The translations under genes and the position numbers were made by a program. This document shows positions 12,394 to 25,900 of a stretch of 64,000 bases of DNA, one piece after another. Positions within the stretch are counted from its first letter, which is position 1; every line of letters starts with the position of its first letter. The DNA lies in assembly GCA_014526335.1 (NCBI GenBank), contig JACTAT010000012.1:1397318-1461317 (forward strand), given 5' to 3'. Below the pieces are notes generated by a model. The model made no database searches, had not been told where the DNA came from, and saw nothing but the letters and a program-made list of their open reading frames with translations. The DNA comes from Chrysaora quinquecirrha. Taxonomy: Eukaryota > Cnidaria > Scyphozoa > Semaeostomeae > Pelagiidae.

Positions 12394-14809
12394 TGTCTGC
12401 GCAGTATTGTGGAGGATGTGCAGTAATGTGGAGGGATTTTCGCAGTAATGTGGAGGGTGTTCAGTAATGTGGAGGGATATCATCAGTAAGGTGGAGGATT
12501 TTTGCAGTAATGTGGAGGATGTTCAGTAATGTGGAGGCTATCTTTCAGTAATGTGGAGGGTGCCCAGTAATGTGGAGGCTATCTTTCAGTAATGTGGAGG
12601 ATATCATCAGTGATGTGGCGGTTGCGGAGTAATGTGGAGGCTATCTTGAAGTAATGTGGAGGGCTATCATAAGTAACGTGGAGGGCTATCTTTCAGTAAC
12701 GTGGAGGATGTTCAGTAATGTGGAGGACTATCTTTCCGTAATGTGGTGGCTGCGGAGTATTGTGGAGGCTATCTTAAAGTAATGTGGAGGCTATCATCAG
12801 TGATGTGGAGGATATCATCAGTAATGTGGTGGTTGCGGAGTAATGTGGAGGCTATCTTGAAGTAATGTGGAGGCTATCATCAGTAACGTGGAGGCTATCT
12901 TTCAGTAACGTGGAGGATGTTCAGTAATGTGGAGGACTATCTTTCCGTAATGTGGTGGCTGCGGAGTATTGTGGAGGCTATCTTAAAGTAATGTGGAGGC
13001 TATCATCAGTGATGTGGAGGATATCATCAATAATGCGGTGGTTGCGGAGTAATGTGGAGGCTATCTTGAAGTAATGTGGAGGGCCCGAGTAATCAAGAAG
13101 CACTCTCGTAGCGGTTGCCGAGAATTTTCGTTTTTTAAACGATTCTCATTGACAAGAAATGCAATTCGGAAGCTAAACAGTGCGTTTTTTAGCCATGAGA
13201 ACCTTCACACTGCTTTAATATTTCATCATAAGTGTAAGAATCACAGTTTTGGTTCATTTGCGTAAAATGTCTAATACATATATATTAACAAAACATGAAT
13301 AAAATATATCTAACATATGATATGAATTATCTAATATATGAATATAAATTCGAAGAAGAAAACATTGTTCTTTTTTACAAACGAAGATACAATGAGTTGA
13401 GCGATAAACTGATCTGAGCATGAATCAGTGGCAATTTATTTTGTCTCTCTTCCTCAGTCTAATAGCAAGTTTATTCACGTAATACTGCTTGTTTGCCTTA
13501 CTTTGTTCAACCCTTTGCGTGTGGACATCGTGATAGCAGCAGAACGTATTCACATTCGTTTTTGTTTCGAAGCCCTCCTACAGGTAGTATCTATTTTTGC
13601 AAACCCAAAAAAACTTTAATTGACGTTATGAACAGAAAAGATAAATATTGCTATTTAGTTTGTGACCTTTCTGTTTGATTAGTGTCAAATGATAACCACA
13701 ACGACATGAATGTATTACGTGAATAAACTTGCTATTACACTGAGGAAGAGAGACAAAATAAATTGCCACTGATTCATGTTCAGATCAGTTTATCGCTCAA
13801 CTCATTGTATCTTCGTTTGTAAAAAAGAACAATGTTTTCTTCTTCGAATTTATATTCATATATTAGATAATTCATATCATATGTTAGATATATTTTATTC
13901 ATGTTTTGTTAATATATATGTATTAGACATTTTACGCAAATGAACCAAAACTGTGATTCTTACACTTATATGATGAAATATTAAAGCAGTGTGAAGGTTC
14001 TCATGGCTAAAAACGCACGGTTTAGCTTCCGAATTGCATTTCTTGTCAATGAGAATCGTTTAAAAACGAAAATTCTCGGCAACCGCTACGAGAGTGCTTC
14101 TTGATTACTCGGGCCTCCACATTACTTCAAGATAGCCTCCACATTACTCCGCAACCACCACATTATTGATGATATCCTCCACATCACTGATGATAGCCTC
14201 CACATTACTTTAAGATAGCCTCCACAATACTCCGCAGCCACCACATTACGGAAAGATAGTCCTCCACATTACTGAACATCCTCCACGTTACTGAAAGATA
14301 GCCCTCCACGTTACTGATGATAGCCTCCACATTACTTCAAGATAGCCTCCACATTACTCCGCAACCACCACATTACTGATGATATCCTCCACATCACTGA
14401 TGATAGCCTCCACATTACTTTAAGATAGCCTCCACAATACTCCGCAGCCACCACATTACGGAAAGATAGTCCTCCACATTACTGAACATCCTCCACGTTA
14501 CTGAAAGATAGCCCTCCACGTTACTTATGATAGCCTCCACATTACTTCAAGATAGCCTCCACATTACTCCGCAACCGCCACATCACTGATGATATCCCTC
14601 CACATTACTGAAAGATAGCCTCCACATTACTGCGCACCCTCCACATTACTGAAAGATAGCCTCCACATTACTGAACATCCTCCACATTACTGCGAAAATC
14701 CTCCACCTTACTGATGATATCCTCCACATTACTGAACACCTCCACATTACTGCGAAAATCCTCCACATTACTGCACATCCTCCACAATACTGCGCAGACA
14801 TTACCTAGG
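12385..14809. mobile_element. 2.4-kb giant foldback element of GTAATGTGGAGG repeats
   Basis: The segment begins and ends with CCTAGGTAATGTC and its reverse complement. Arms are 12385-13485 and 13712-14809, about 1.1 kb each and nearly identical by eye; the central spacer is about 226 bp. The outer 700 bases of each arm are tandem units with core AGTAATGTGGAGG and variable links (ctatcttt, atatcatc, ttgcgg, atgttc), arranged in a higher-order repeat of roughly 250 bp. The inner part of the arms is unique AT-rich sequence. No transposase is encoded; open frames inside are by-products. Architecture resembles foldback elements such as Drosophila FB or sea-urchin TU. No clear target duplication was found. 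Confidence 0.85.
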
Positions 14810-15690
14810 TGAGGCATATTTGGTAAAACGTGGGTTTTGACGAATTACCATAAATTCTAAGCTATAAGATATTTATATATATACTAAGAACAATTTAAAA
14901 CGATCTCACCCAAAACTTTGGTAGGATTTATTTGCGTGCCGCAGTAGAATATGAACGAGAGAGAAACTTGAATTTGCTTTTCTGTGTTTTCTACGTATCA
15001 ACCAACTGAATCTTACTCTGAATCTGAATTATTTATTAACTAAAATCTACCTACTATTATACTAAATCTTAGTGAACTATATACAATATTTTTCTACATA
15101 TAAGGAATGAAATGATAGGCTATAACAGTGAGAAAAACTAGCTAAATATAGAATGCAAAACTTAGGATGAACGAAGGCTATGCTACATGCGACAAATATG
15201 GTAATACCTATGATGATGCGGGAATTACCTACGTGGGTAGCACGCAGTGATGCAATGCGGGGATGCCGATGCTAGTGGATGCTGCGGATGTTACCTAAAA
15301 TGGCTAGTGCGAATATCGAGTTGGCCAAAAAAGTAGCCCCAAAAACTAAATAATTGATATAAAATCTTTTCTATGGCAGAATGTTCCGAAACTTAAACCA
15401 AGTAACCTTCAACCTAATAAACATATCTCGTAGAAAAATGAAAACCCTGACAGCCCTTTATCCAAAGTAGTCCGAATTCAGGAATCTATAGTCACAAAAG
15501 CGGGTGTAACGAAATCAGCAAACAAGCAAGATACAAAAGAAAAGATAAGGAATGTTTTAACTAGGCGAATGTTCTTATTTGGTCTGAATGTTCTCCATTC
15601 TGTTCTGTGCATGTTTCAAGCCTGTAAGAAATGTTTGTTCGATTGTTTTTCCCATTTTTCCTTCACGCAAAGACTGGAAATTTCGGATGT
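14810..15690. other. spacer, nothing recognised
   Basis: AT-rich sequence right of the palindrome. It does not continue the RT relic on the other side in any frame I can read. Confidence 0.45.
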
Positions 15691-15967
15691 TGCTTTCCGA
15701 CACATGGACCAGCCTTTCAGAATAAATGATTACCATATTTAGTTATCCAGTAGATTTAAATCAGGGCTATTTTCTGGCCATTGGTCCTTTCGCCGTCACA
15801 ATGAAGTCAGGGTCATTTTCTTTTATGGTTATTTTCTTAGAGTCGAGCAACTGCCGATACTGTAACCTTTCTGGTTTCTTTACATCCGTATTTGTGACTA
15901 CAATTTTTTTTATATTACTCTGAGAAAAAACAGTTAGGGTTCTAATTTTCCTACGAGATATATTCAT
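15690..15967 (-). pseudogene. Tc1/mariner-type transposase relic
   Basis: The minus strand at 15783-15742 reads QWPENSPDLNLLDN, the hallmark around the second catalytic Asp of Tc1/mariner transposases. A stop follows two residues downstream, then recognisable LKGW-like text. Upstream, in another frame, KKITIKENDPDFIVTAK lies at about 15830. Several frame changes and stops show a short dead remnant. Subfamily cannot be told. Confidence 0.6.
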
Positions 15968-16950
15968 TCCATTTTTTTATTCTTATTAATTACTACATCA
16001 TGTTGTACAGAACGTAAAACACTCTCTTTTGTAAGGCAAAATAATGGTACTACAACAAAGTTTTCCTTTGTTTCTCTTGCATTGCGGAGTTTCTGTTTTC
16101 ATTAGTGGAGAAGCAAATTTTGTCAAACTAAACAGTTTGTATTTATCCATAAAATCATAAAAATAACCTTTTCCTTTACGATCTCAAGTGTTCGCTATTC
16201 AAAAGATATTATTCAGGCGAAAGGTGGCAAACATTGCCGTTGCATGACATTTTTCTCGAGGATGAGAAATACTTTTGAACTTTCAGACCCTTCGGCACTG
16301 AAGGCTGCCATTTTTAGGAAAAAAGTTTCAAAAACTTTGAAGTGGATCGTGTGATCCACTGATCTTGTGTTGACTTAATATCTGGATTAGGAGTTACTAC
16401 TGATGCCGAGCAGGATTACATTTAACAGGCTTTGAGCAAAGCAATTTGATCGAAGGTTAGATTTTAATCGGAGATTAGGCATTTTAATCTAAGATTAGAG
16501 CTAGCTGGGGTTTTGAACAACCGGTCCCTAATCCTTATTCGTTCTTTTGATTGGTGTTTAAAAAGAATGCCAACATAGTGCTACTTTCTTATAGGTGCTT
16601 TTCGACTCGCATCTGGGTATAAATTCTGCCTTTTCCAAGTGATTCGGTCTGTTGCTGACGTTTATACTCTCAAGAGTGAGAAACGACTCTAAGTACGCCA
16701 GAAAAATGTCTCTGCTGTTTCTTGCGTAAAGATGAATCGATAGTCGAATTATCATTCATCATTATTCAATTGAATTGATGCGATCAGGAGGCACTGATTT
16801 TTCACCCAGAAAATTATCCATTCCTTGGAAAATGAGAAAATCATGCATATTGATACGTAGATAAGATGGGAAATAAGACAAGTTGTTAAGGATGTAACAA
16901 AAATAGTAAAATATAATGAAATTCGATGCTAGCAAGGTACACAATTACAA
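15968..16950. other. 3' flank of MPHOSPH10, nothing recognised
   Basis: Presumed 3' UTR and intergenic DNA downstream of the MPHOSPH10 stop. No canonical AATAAA was found close to the stop on the minus strand. Confidence 0.4.
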
Positions 16951-19900
16951 CTACAGCTTAATGTTTACAGCTGATTTTCTCTTCTTTGTATGACGTACAT
17001 CCTTTTCACCTTTTCTCCCATCTTGGATATTTTCCTGAAGTTGGCTAAAAAATTTACTGCTTGATTTCAAGCTATCTTTGACGTGAACATCTTTCCCAGT
17101 TATTTTGCTATTTTTGCTGTTTTTCAAAACTGTTTTCAATGCTGCGTTTTTGCTATCTGATGTATGGTTTCCCTGTTTTGCTCGCTTTGCCCTGTCTTTA
17201 ATTTTCTGCTTTTTTATTGCCTTTTTATCTCTCCTTTCATGTCTTTTATCAGTTGAGGTCTTTTCCGTTTCACCTTTCGCTTCCTTTCTTGTCTTACTGT
17301 ATATTTCCTCCGGTGCAAGCAATTGGTCATTACTCGCAGCCACTGGAGTGTTTTCTTCTATTTGAAGTGAAGGCAAATTTGATATGATCTTCAATTCAGA
17401 CGTTGGCTGCAAACAAAAGAACAATTTTACATGAATTTCAGAAAACAATTGAAAACTAAGAAGCATCCTTCATAAAATCATTAATTCTTGATGCAGTGTA
17501 TATGAGAAAGGTAGAATCTAATTCGTCTCAGCAACTCTTCATGCTTTCACGATGTTAGAAAACGTGTATCAAGTCTTTTGCTAGGTTTCGAGGGCTAGCC
17601 TATTTAAACATTTTAAAAATTTTTTATGAAAAATAAAAGCCTATGAAACATCAGTTATATGCAACACAACAGGCCTAAATTATTAGATAGTAAAAGGAAC
17701 TTGTGAAACACAAAACAGAGACGTTTTTCTTATTGTTCTGGGTGCACTTGCTGCACAAATGGCGTGTGAATGCTATCAAAAACCAGACCTCCAAAAAAAC
17801 CACATCGGTCACTATATTTCACATGTGAGTTACAAAGAAAACCGCGATAAACATCTGTTGCGTTCTATGTTTTCTGAAGTAAGCTGTACAGAAAGCAAGA
17901 AAGCAAGCGCATTTGTTTGGTAACGTAAGTTAGGATTTTCGCAGCAGTAGTACTTGTGTGGACCTGTGGCTTTTGCTTCCAGACAGATATTCTAGAAAGA
18001 ATAACCTGTGTCCTTATAACCCGACCTAGGATGGATGGACAGCTGAGCTGACTGCAGGCTTGATGAACCTAGTCCCAACGAGAATCGACCCCAAGTTCTT
18101 GCGATAGTGAGAAGAGCGCCTTGAGCACTTGCAACACCATAGCAAACACAAGAGAAAACAGATCAGGAAATAAAAATAATTATTAACCAGATTTTTAAGT
18201 AAGGTTGGAAGATCTATTACCTGTTTTGGAGTGTACGTGAAATTAGATAAAGCATTTAGCTTTGAAAACAAGCTTGACATCATCGACTTTATTGCTTCAT
18301 GAGCGGGATTGGCTTCTTCATCTTCTTTTTCCTGAACACAAATTTCAGAATTAAGTGAAAAATGAAAACCGACGGGAATTCAAATGAATTGCTGAATTAA
18401 ACAATGTAAACTGGATGCAGGATGAAATATACCTCCGTCTGTTTGATATACTCTTTTTCATAAACCTCTGCAAGACTGATTTTGCTCTTTTCATGGTTAA
18501 GCTCCAATGCTTTTTTATAGTCTTCCGGTTTTTCAGCTGGTTTTATCTTTCTAGTGACATCATCCCACGCCTAGAAATGGCAGGCATACTAAGTTTGTAT
18601 CTAATAAAAGTAAACATGTAAACGTACCTAGAAATACGAAAAATACCATCTTGTGTAGTTCCTTTCGCATTGCTTTTCAGAACAAGACGTCATAATTTTA
18701 ATGACGATTTTTACTGACAGAATATAATAAGAAACTAATAGATTTTAAATAATCCGTTAAATACGTATCTAGTCGAATCATATGGTACTGGTTGAAAAGA
18801 GAAGAACTTGAGTTTCTTTAATGTCAAGTTCTCTCTTCCAGCTCTCATCACAGCCCCCCTTTTGCTGACAAATTGGGACAAAATTTCAACATATAAAATG
18901 ATCACAAACTGCAGAGCAAGATAAAAAAATGCTAAAAAGCAAAAAAAAGCTTGTTTATAAGCTAAAAACAAAGTACAAGACAAAAAGCATTAACAATAAA
19001 GTTGAACCAAGTTACTGAGCTTATCCAAACAAATGCAACCGAAAATTGATTGAAATGGTAGTTATACCTCATCCTTTATTCTCTGTTTTATAAGATCTTC
19101 AAGCGTCAGAGTCGTTTCTTCAGTGATTGTGGAAGCTAAGCAACGATAAAATGGATTTTATACTTATGCTGTATAATCAATTATTGGATACTTTCAAGAT
19201 TATCTAACTTTTTCATTAATTACTTTTTGAAAGGTAACCTGTTTGCAGCTATTTTTGTACCAAATCAGAGCTCAAAAGGTTTTTGGGATCACAGTTCACC
19301 ATCAGGACAAAGATTTCGTTTGCTCATAATACATATACTTTCTGAAGGGTAATTCAAACACATACAAATATATTTTTTCTCGTGGGGGGGGGGGGGGCTA
19401 ATGCAAATACTCGAACAAAAAACGGACCTTTTCCTAGTTTTCATGGAAACATAGTGTGAAAATGAAGACATTCTCTGATGCAGCTCTACGGCCATATTGA
19501 AATACATCCAAAAATAAACTAAGGCTACAAAATTCACTTTTGCGTTTAAAGTTCTGGTTTTAGGTAAGTCCTTAAGTACAGAATAAGTTATATGTAGCTA
19601 AAAAATAACAAGATAATAGTAAGAAATATACAATTGAAATATTGAAATATCACACACGATTACAAAAATACCTGGAAATTGAAAAAAGAAAAATGTGCCC
19701 GGAACTTGCTTCTATTCAATGTACCTCTATTCTATTATAACGGTGTCGGTAAATGATTACAATTTTCAAATGGGAAATTTTAGGAAGACTTAGCGCAGAG
19801 TTCTTCATTGTTTAAGTTATTAAGCTTTCTTTACTTTTCGGGATAAAACTTTAATGGGAAGCTGAAACTAAACACCGGACAGTAATACTTTTGTTGAATT

Positions 19901-22900
19901 AATAAGCTCCCTTAGCACTAGTTAACTTTTAAGCAAAACAGATAGATCGGTTTTTTCCACAGTTCTCCATAACTTGATTAAGATATTTATGGATAAACTA
20001 CGAAGTGTGGAACCTTTAAAAACTGGACAAATGCAATAGATAAGAGCGGTGTAGGTGCAGGGTGAAAGAGTAGATTTTCATCTAAAACGTAAACAGGGCC
20101 AAAGTTAAAACAAGATTTTACGCACCTCCAACCAAGTGCTGATCAAAGGTTAAATGTTCTTCCAAAAGACTGTTCTTTGGTCTTTTGGAAGCTGAAACCT
20201 CTCCAACAGTTTGCCAGCGCTTCTTCCCTAGGTTTTCCTTCTCAAGATGTTTTATGACATTTTGCATCTGCAAATGAAATTATTGAATACATCAACCAAC
20301 AAGTAATCAAGTTAAGGTTAACACTAAATCACTGAAGCTTAATTCGTCTGACATTTATCCTAGTAAAACGTTAGCAACATATTGAACAAATTAAGAAAGG
20401 GAATTTATACCAATATGCGGATCAAAATGAACCAACTAGAAAAGAAGGTGAATTGAATTGTGTTTTAAACACCCATCGGTTCGCAGTATACCGCGGGAAG
20501 ACCAATATAATTAATTTAAAAGTCCAAGTGAGACAACAAATTCTTTCTGTCCGGACACAGAACCGGAAATTTGGTTTTGATGCGGACGGACTGCGAAACC
20601 CCTACATGAAACAAAGATCTGGCTTGTCTATATTCGGAACCAATAACTTTCTTGGTTACTACCTTGCGAAATTTGGGTTTTACTGTAAAAGTTGTCGTTG
20701 CTCCCTTTGCCGAAACTCATGGTCACTCATACTGCTTTGAACGAGGAGTTTTGTCCTGACCTAATCTTTGGGAAGACCGACCTACGTACATGGCACCACG
20801 GAAATTCATAATCTATGGCTACCTGAAAAAGAATCCATAATACGTTAATAGTGTCATGTTCTCTTTAATGCACCTTGGCTTGGCAACGTTCTCTTTCGAA
20901 AATCAAATAAATAAGTCAATTGCTAAGTGTTTCGCTGCTGCAAGCATATGTTAGTTTTAGCGCTCGCAAAGTTTTACCGTTCAAAAGGATTGCATATCCA
21001 CAACACAAAAAAGTTTGGTTATTTGGGCATTTTCCAGGCAGATATGTCGCTTAGGACCTTACCTCACGAGAGATGATTTAAAATGCGTATGCTACAGAAG
21101 GAGTTGTATAAGAAGAACTATTTTTGAATTACAAAGAATAATGCCAGGGTCAGCAAGCACTGATCGGTTTTCTACAGTGCCGGTTATTATTTACAATGCA
21201 CAGTAAGGCTTCATAAAAATGTCAGATGAAACAGTATTCTCAGCATGGGATATCCGAAAAACGAAAACTTAATGACTATATGAACTGATCTTTGCGAAAT
21301 ATTTCTTTGCTAAGTCTTTTAAAATTACTTTCAAGGAAAATGTTAGTGTCAGTAAATTTAGGCATGCAGAGCTTGGGGGTTTTGGATGCATAGTATCCAA
21401 AGAAAATGTTACCATTTAGGTTTCCTTACCCCTATGCATAAGGAAAGTTTATTTTCAATGACTGAATGGAACGATAGTATATTGGACTTAAAGAAAAATG
21501 TTGCTGACGATTTGAAGTTTTTTGTTAATTTCCATCTTTTAATGAGTCCTGGTTGTTCAGTTTCCGCATGTCAAAGATTGTGTTTATAAAGCTGCTCTGT
21601 TACAAACTTTACAATGGTTTTAATCGCCTTTCAGACTGAATTTTAAGGGTGAGAAGTTAGGCTACCCTCAATAACACGCCTTTTGAAGGTATACTGGCTG
21701 GAGTAGCGATTGAAGATCCGCAATTAGTAAATGCAATTTATAGGTACAAAAATGTTCTTCTTTGCTGGGCTTTCTAACAGTGCATTTCTCCTTCATGTCA
21801 GTTTCACAAGAAGATGAACACCACCACGACTCACATTCTCGCTGTCTCGCCGAAAAAGTTCCGCGGGAGCATTAATGGCACCAATGTGACGTCACAAGCA
21901 ACCTAATTTTTCGCAAGCAAAGTGCCAAAGTAAGCAATTTCTAAGCTGTATAACGAAAAAACCAGTCTGTTTGCTGCATGTGAATTGACACATAAAAATT
22001 CAAGCTAGCTTCTCAAATCGAATGATAACCGAAGATTTGGCTGCATAAGAGCTTTACGTATAACGGTAATATCAAGGAAATGTATGTCTATTGAAGATGT
22101 TTTGCTTGCAAATTTTATTGTGGCATTCACAGTAAATTATAGTGAGCTAGCAAGTACCATCTTTTCCGTCTATAACATGATCTATGATACCATGGGTGAT
22201 GATGATTCATATGGCATATCATGTACAATAATGGAGAAGAAGAGATTGGTGAAATAGAGATCAAAATATCGAAGACAAGGAACTACAATACTCGCAAGCA
22301 ACCTTAGGGATTGCATTAAAACTTATCATTTAGCATGACAGCCATTTTCCATTTTTGCCCCTCCCCGGTAGTGGCCTGATCCTGAGAGCCCAGGTAGAAT
22401 AGGGTTAAACCAGATCCTGACCTCAAATGGCTCAGTCAGTCTGAAAAAGTCTATTTTGCTTGCGAACTAACCTTCTTACTTTCCATTTCGAATCTGGATT
22501 GTTCTTCATTCTCTTTATCTTCAAGTTTGCTTTCATCAATAGATGAATCTTCGCTTGAATCTGCCTTTTCTGACAACTCATCCTCATCTTCAGACATGTT
22601 GATTTCAGAGTTGATATCTTCCTGGACAGGCAGCTTTTCCTTTCTGTCTTTAATTCCAATATTGGGTTGGTCAAAAAAGTCTGCAAACATCAAGTTTCGT
22701 TCATTTTTTGCAGCTTCTTCGATGTGGACATCACTTGTTCTTTAGAAAATATCAGAAAATAAGCAAGAATTTTATGAATAATTATTGGATTGCACATAAC
22801 TTGAAAATTGCGATAAACAGCGGAAACATCGCAGGGCATGCTTAAAGCTCTACGTCTGAAATTAGTAAAAGTTTACACATTAGAAACAGACCGAAAAAAT

Positions 22901-25900
22901 TGACTACGGCCGAAGTTTGTGGTCTGCTTCTGACATTTATACTCGGAGGAGAGAGGAGGGTCTGTCAACTGCAAAGAAGTTCACGCATAATTTCAACTTG
23001 TGGGCAAAGTGACACAATATGTTGAAGAAACAATGGGCAAATGGAATTTTGGTGAATTGAGGCTAGAAATATCCAAATGCAGGTTCCTACACATTTTGAT
23101 TAAGGATCCAATTGTCACAAAGAAACATTAGTGCCTTTAGTCATTTGCATTTATCAAAACAAAATCATGCACCTCGGAGATACTTGAATACCTTTTTATG
23201 ATGAAATCACAAAATATTTAGTGAGTGAGCAATTCCATTTATTGACGACAGTTATAAAGAATTTACACACGATAAATGGATGACAAAGACACAGAAACCT
23301 AGCAAGGTATCCTAGATTAAAGGTATTTGTCTGGAGATTCATTTAGATAGATCTAAAATTTTTTATGGAATGACAGAATAGGAAACAACGAAATGGAATG
23401 AAGGCCTATTAATATATATTATTTTCAATTTTACTCAAAAGAAATTTTAAATTATGTCTTTGACATCTAAGTAACAGATAAATGTATAAATGCCACTAAA
23501 TTATGTAAAACCATTAGATTACTCGTTTTATTGCATCATTTTCTCAAATGATCCCGTGTTTTCTCAAATGATTCTGCATTTCTAGAACAATTTAATAAAT
23601 TGCTTGGAAATCCCCTGTTGCCTGAACAGCAATTTTGGAACAAGCAAGGAATTATGTGTTTCTTTCTGTGATGGACTAGTTGGCATTTGCTAAGACGTCT
23701 CTTAAAACTCAAACTTTACCTTTGATTTTCACTATAGCTACAATGAGACTTCATGAAAACTACAATGAGACTTGCATATTCTGCAAGTTTGACACAACAA
23801 AATCTCGTGGTGCTCTAATCAGGCAGTTTATTGCAAGGTAACAACCAAGAATATTAGGAACAATGGCCATAGTGTGCATTCAGAGGTTCTCTTGCTACTA
23901 ACTAGTTCCCGCCCTTTTCATATTGTGCGTCCCAACTAACGCATCTCTTATTTTCACGCAAACTTCTTATGAATAGTTTATGCCTCAAAAATTTTACCCT
24001 AGTAACCAGTAAAAGTAGTACCTAGTCAAGCAGAAAAACACGAGTGCTCATTTCATTATTCAGAAAAAAAATTAGTAGGCCTATAAAACTAACACATTTC
24101 AGTTAAAGGACGCTGCTGCTGATTTTGGAGTGCTGTAGTAAAATGCGCAACTATGTCAGTTTGAAACGATTTCACATGTTATGCTATAAGCAAAGAAGCT
24201 ACGACTTTATAACGATCTGTAGTCCACAACTGGATCGAAGTTTAAATGAATTTTGGAACAAGTTGTGTGGAGGAATTGAAATCGAATTGAAACGAATGCC
24301 CGCCTCTTTAATTTGGAACAATTGGTATGAATATAGGGTAATTTTCAATTTGAAACGAATTTGGTGTTAATTGAAACGAATTTGGTGCAATTTGAATGCA
24401 ATTGAAACGAATTTGGTACGCAATTTGGTACAATTTGGTGCAATTGAAAGCAATTTGGTACAGTAATTTGGGTGCAATTTTGAGTGAATTGTTACGAATT
24501 AATTCGTACCATCCCTGTAAAAATTCGTACCAAATTCGTATAATTGTACGAATTTTCGAAACGAATATGGAACGAATATTTGGAGACGGTCCCTAAACGT
24601 TTTTATCATGATTTTGTTCTAGTTTATGTCCATTTTAAACTTTTTAAAACATTACAAATTAGAATTTAGTATTATGAAGATATGAACGACTTCTGGTCAT
24701 TTGTCATTCCTAATTTCACTTCGGAAATTAGGATTGCATCTAAATGTGTACTTTATTCACGGGAGCGATTGCTCCTGTAAAGGGACTCACGTGAGCTTCT
24801 AGGAAAAGGGCTGCATCAATTTTGATAGGGTTTATTTTGAAGTTTTAGACTGGATTCTGGCACAATCAACTACTTGTGGCTAGGGACAGCAAACCTCTGA
24901 ATGAAATCATTAGGTTTGTCATACAGTCTCATTTGAATGAAATAAACTTGTGGGGAAGAATCAAAGTGTGGGTATTAAGGGGCACAAGAGTCCCTAATCA
25001 TTGGTACTTCATACCAAACCTTCAGTGCTTCATAACCCAATGCAGGGGTACTCAGTGCTAAGGGATACTGTGTAGACAAGGCTAGGAGTCTGAGCAAAGG
25101 GTTTTCTGCTCTTGATAGGGTAGTATTCTAAAAGTGCCATTCTTTAAATAATTATCCAGCAGTATCCACAACAAAATTGAAAGTAGTGAGCAGGGGTTCT
25201 ATGGATCAGACAATAGTGTACAGCCTGCCAATCCTGAGGGCTCTCCTTGCACTACTGGTTTGAGACCATCTTATGCCACTTTAAATTAATTTTTTTTGTT
25301 AATATTTCAAAGTCTTGGGAGGTATGCTGTCCCTAGCTCCAAGTCAATCAATTCACTTCATGCCCATTTTGAAATAACAGTTAAATAAGATGGCTATCTG
25401 GACTTACCCATGATTTGTTGATAGATCATCAGAGTCATCAGAACTGCTATTGTTGAAATATTCAATATTATTATCAGAGTCATCCTTCTTTACTTCATTG
25501 TCTACATTATTTTTCCTGTTTTCTTTCTTATCTTCTTGATCTAAAAACCGATTCATTTCCTCCAACACAAAAAACCCATCATCTACAACAGATTTCCGTT
25601 CTTTATTGAAATGTTTCGGGTAGTTATCTCCAAAGACCTTTTCCTTATTGCATGTATTCATGCTTTCATAAATAATGACATCTTTTTCTGAAGTCGAGCT
25701 CAAAGGTAATTTTTCTTCAGACTGTTGTAAACCATTTGCCGTTCCAAAACTGACCTTTGTTTCTGACAATGATTCCTCTTTAGAAATAGACCTCATTTGA
25801 GGTTGTTGCTGGTGTTCTTTCAACCTGAGCTTTTTATTATTTCTGTTATTATTAGCGAGAAAGTATCCAGATTCAGTAGCAATTTCATTATTAATTTTAA

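Noticed and set aside
13074..13265. open frames of about 60 codons within and beside the foldback arms
   Set aside because: They lie in iteron arrays or their AT-rich inner flanks, mirror each other in the two arms and show no protein-like conservation.
22451..22471. extension of MPHOSPH10 exon 2 to the in-frame stop
   Set aside because: The GTTAGT donor at 22471 joined to the next exon keeps the conserved frame; reading on gives a stop after five codons.
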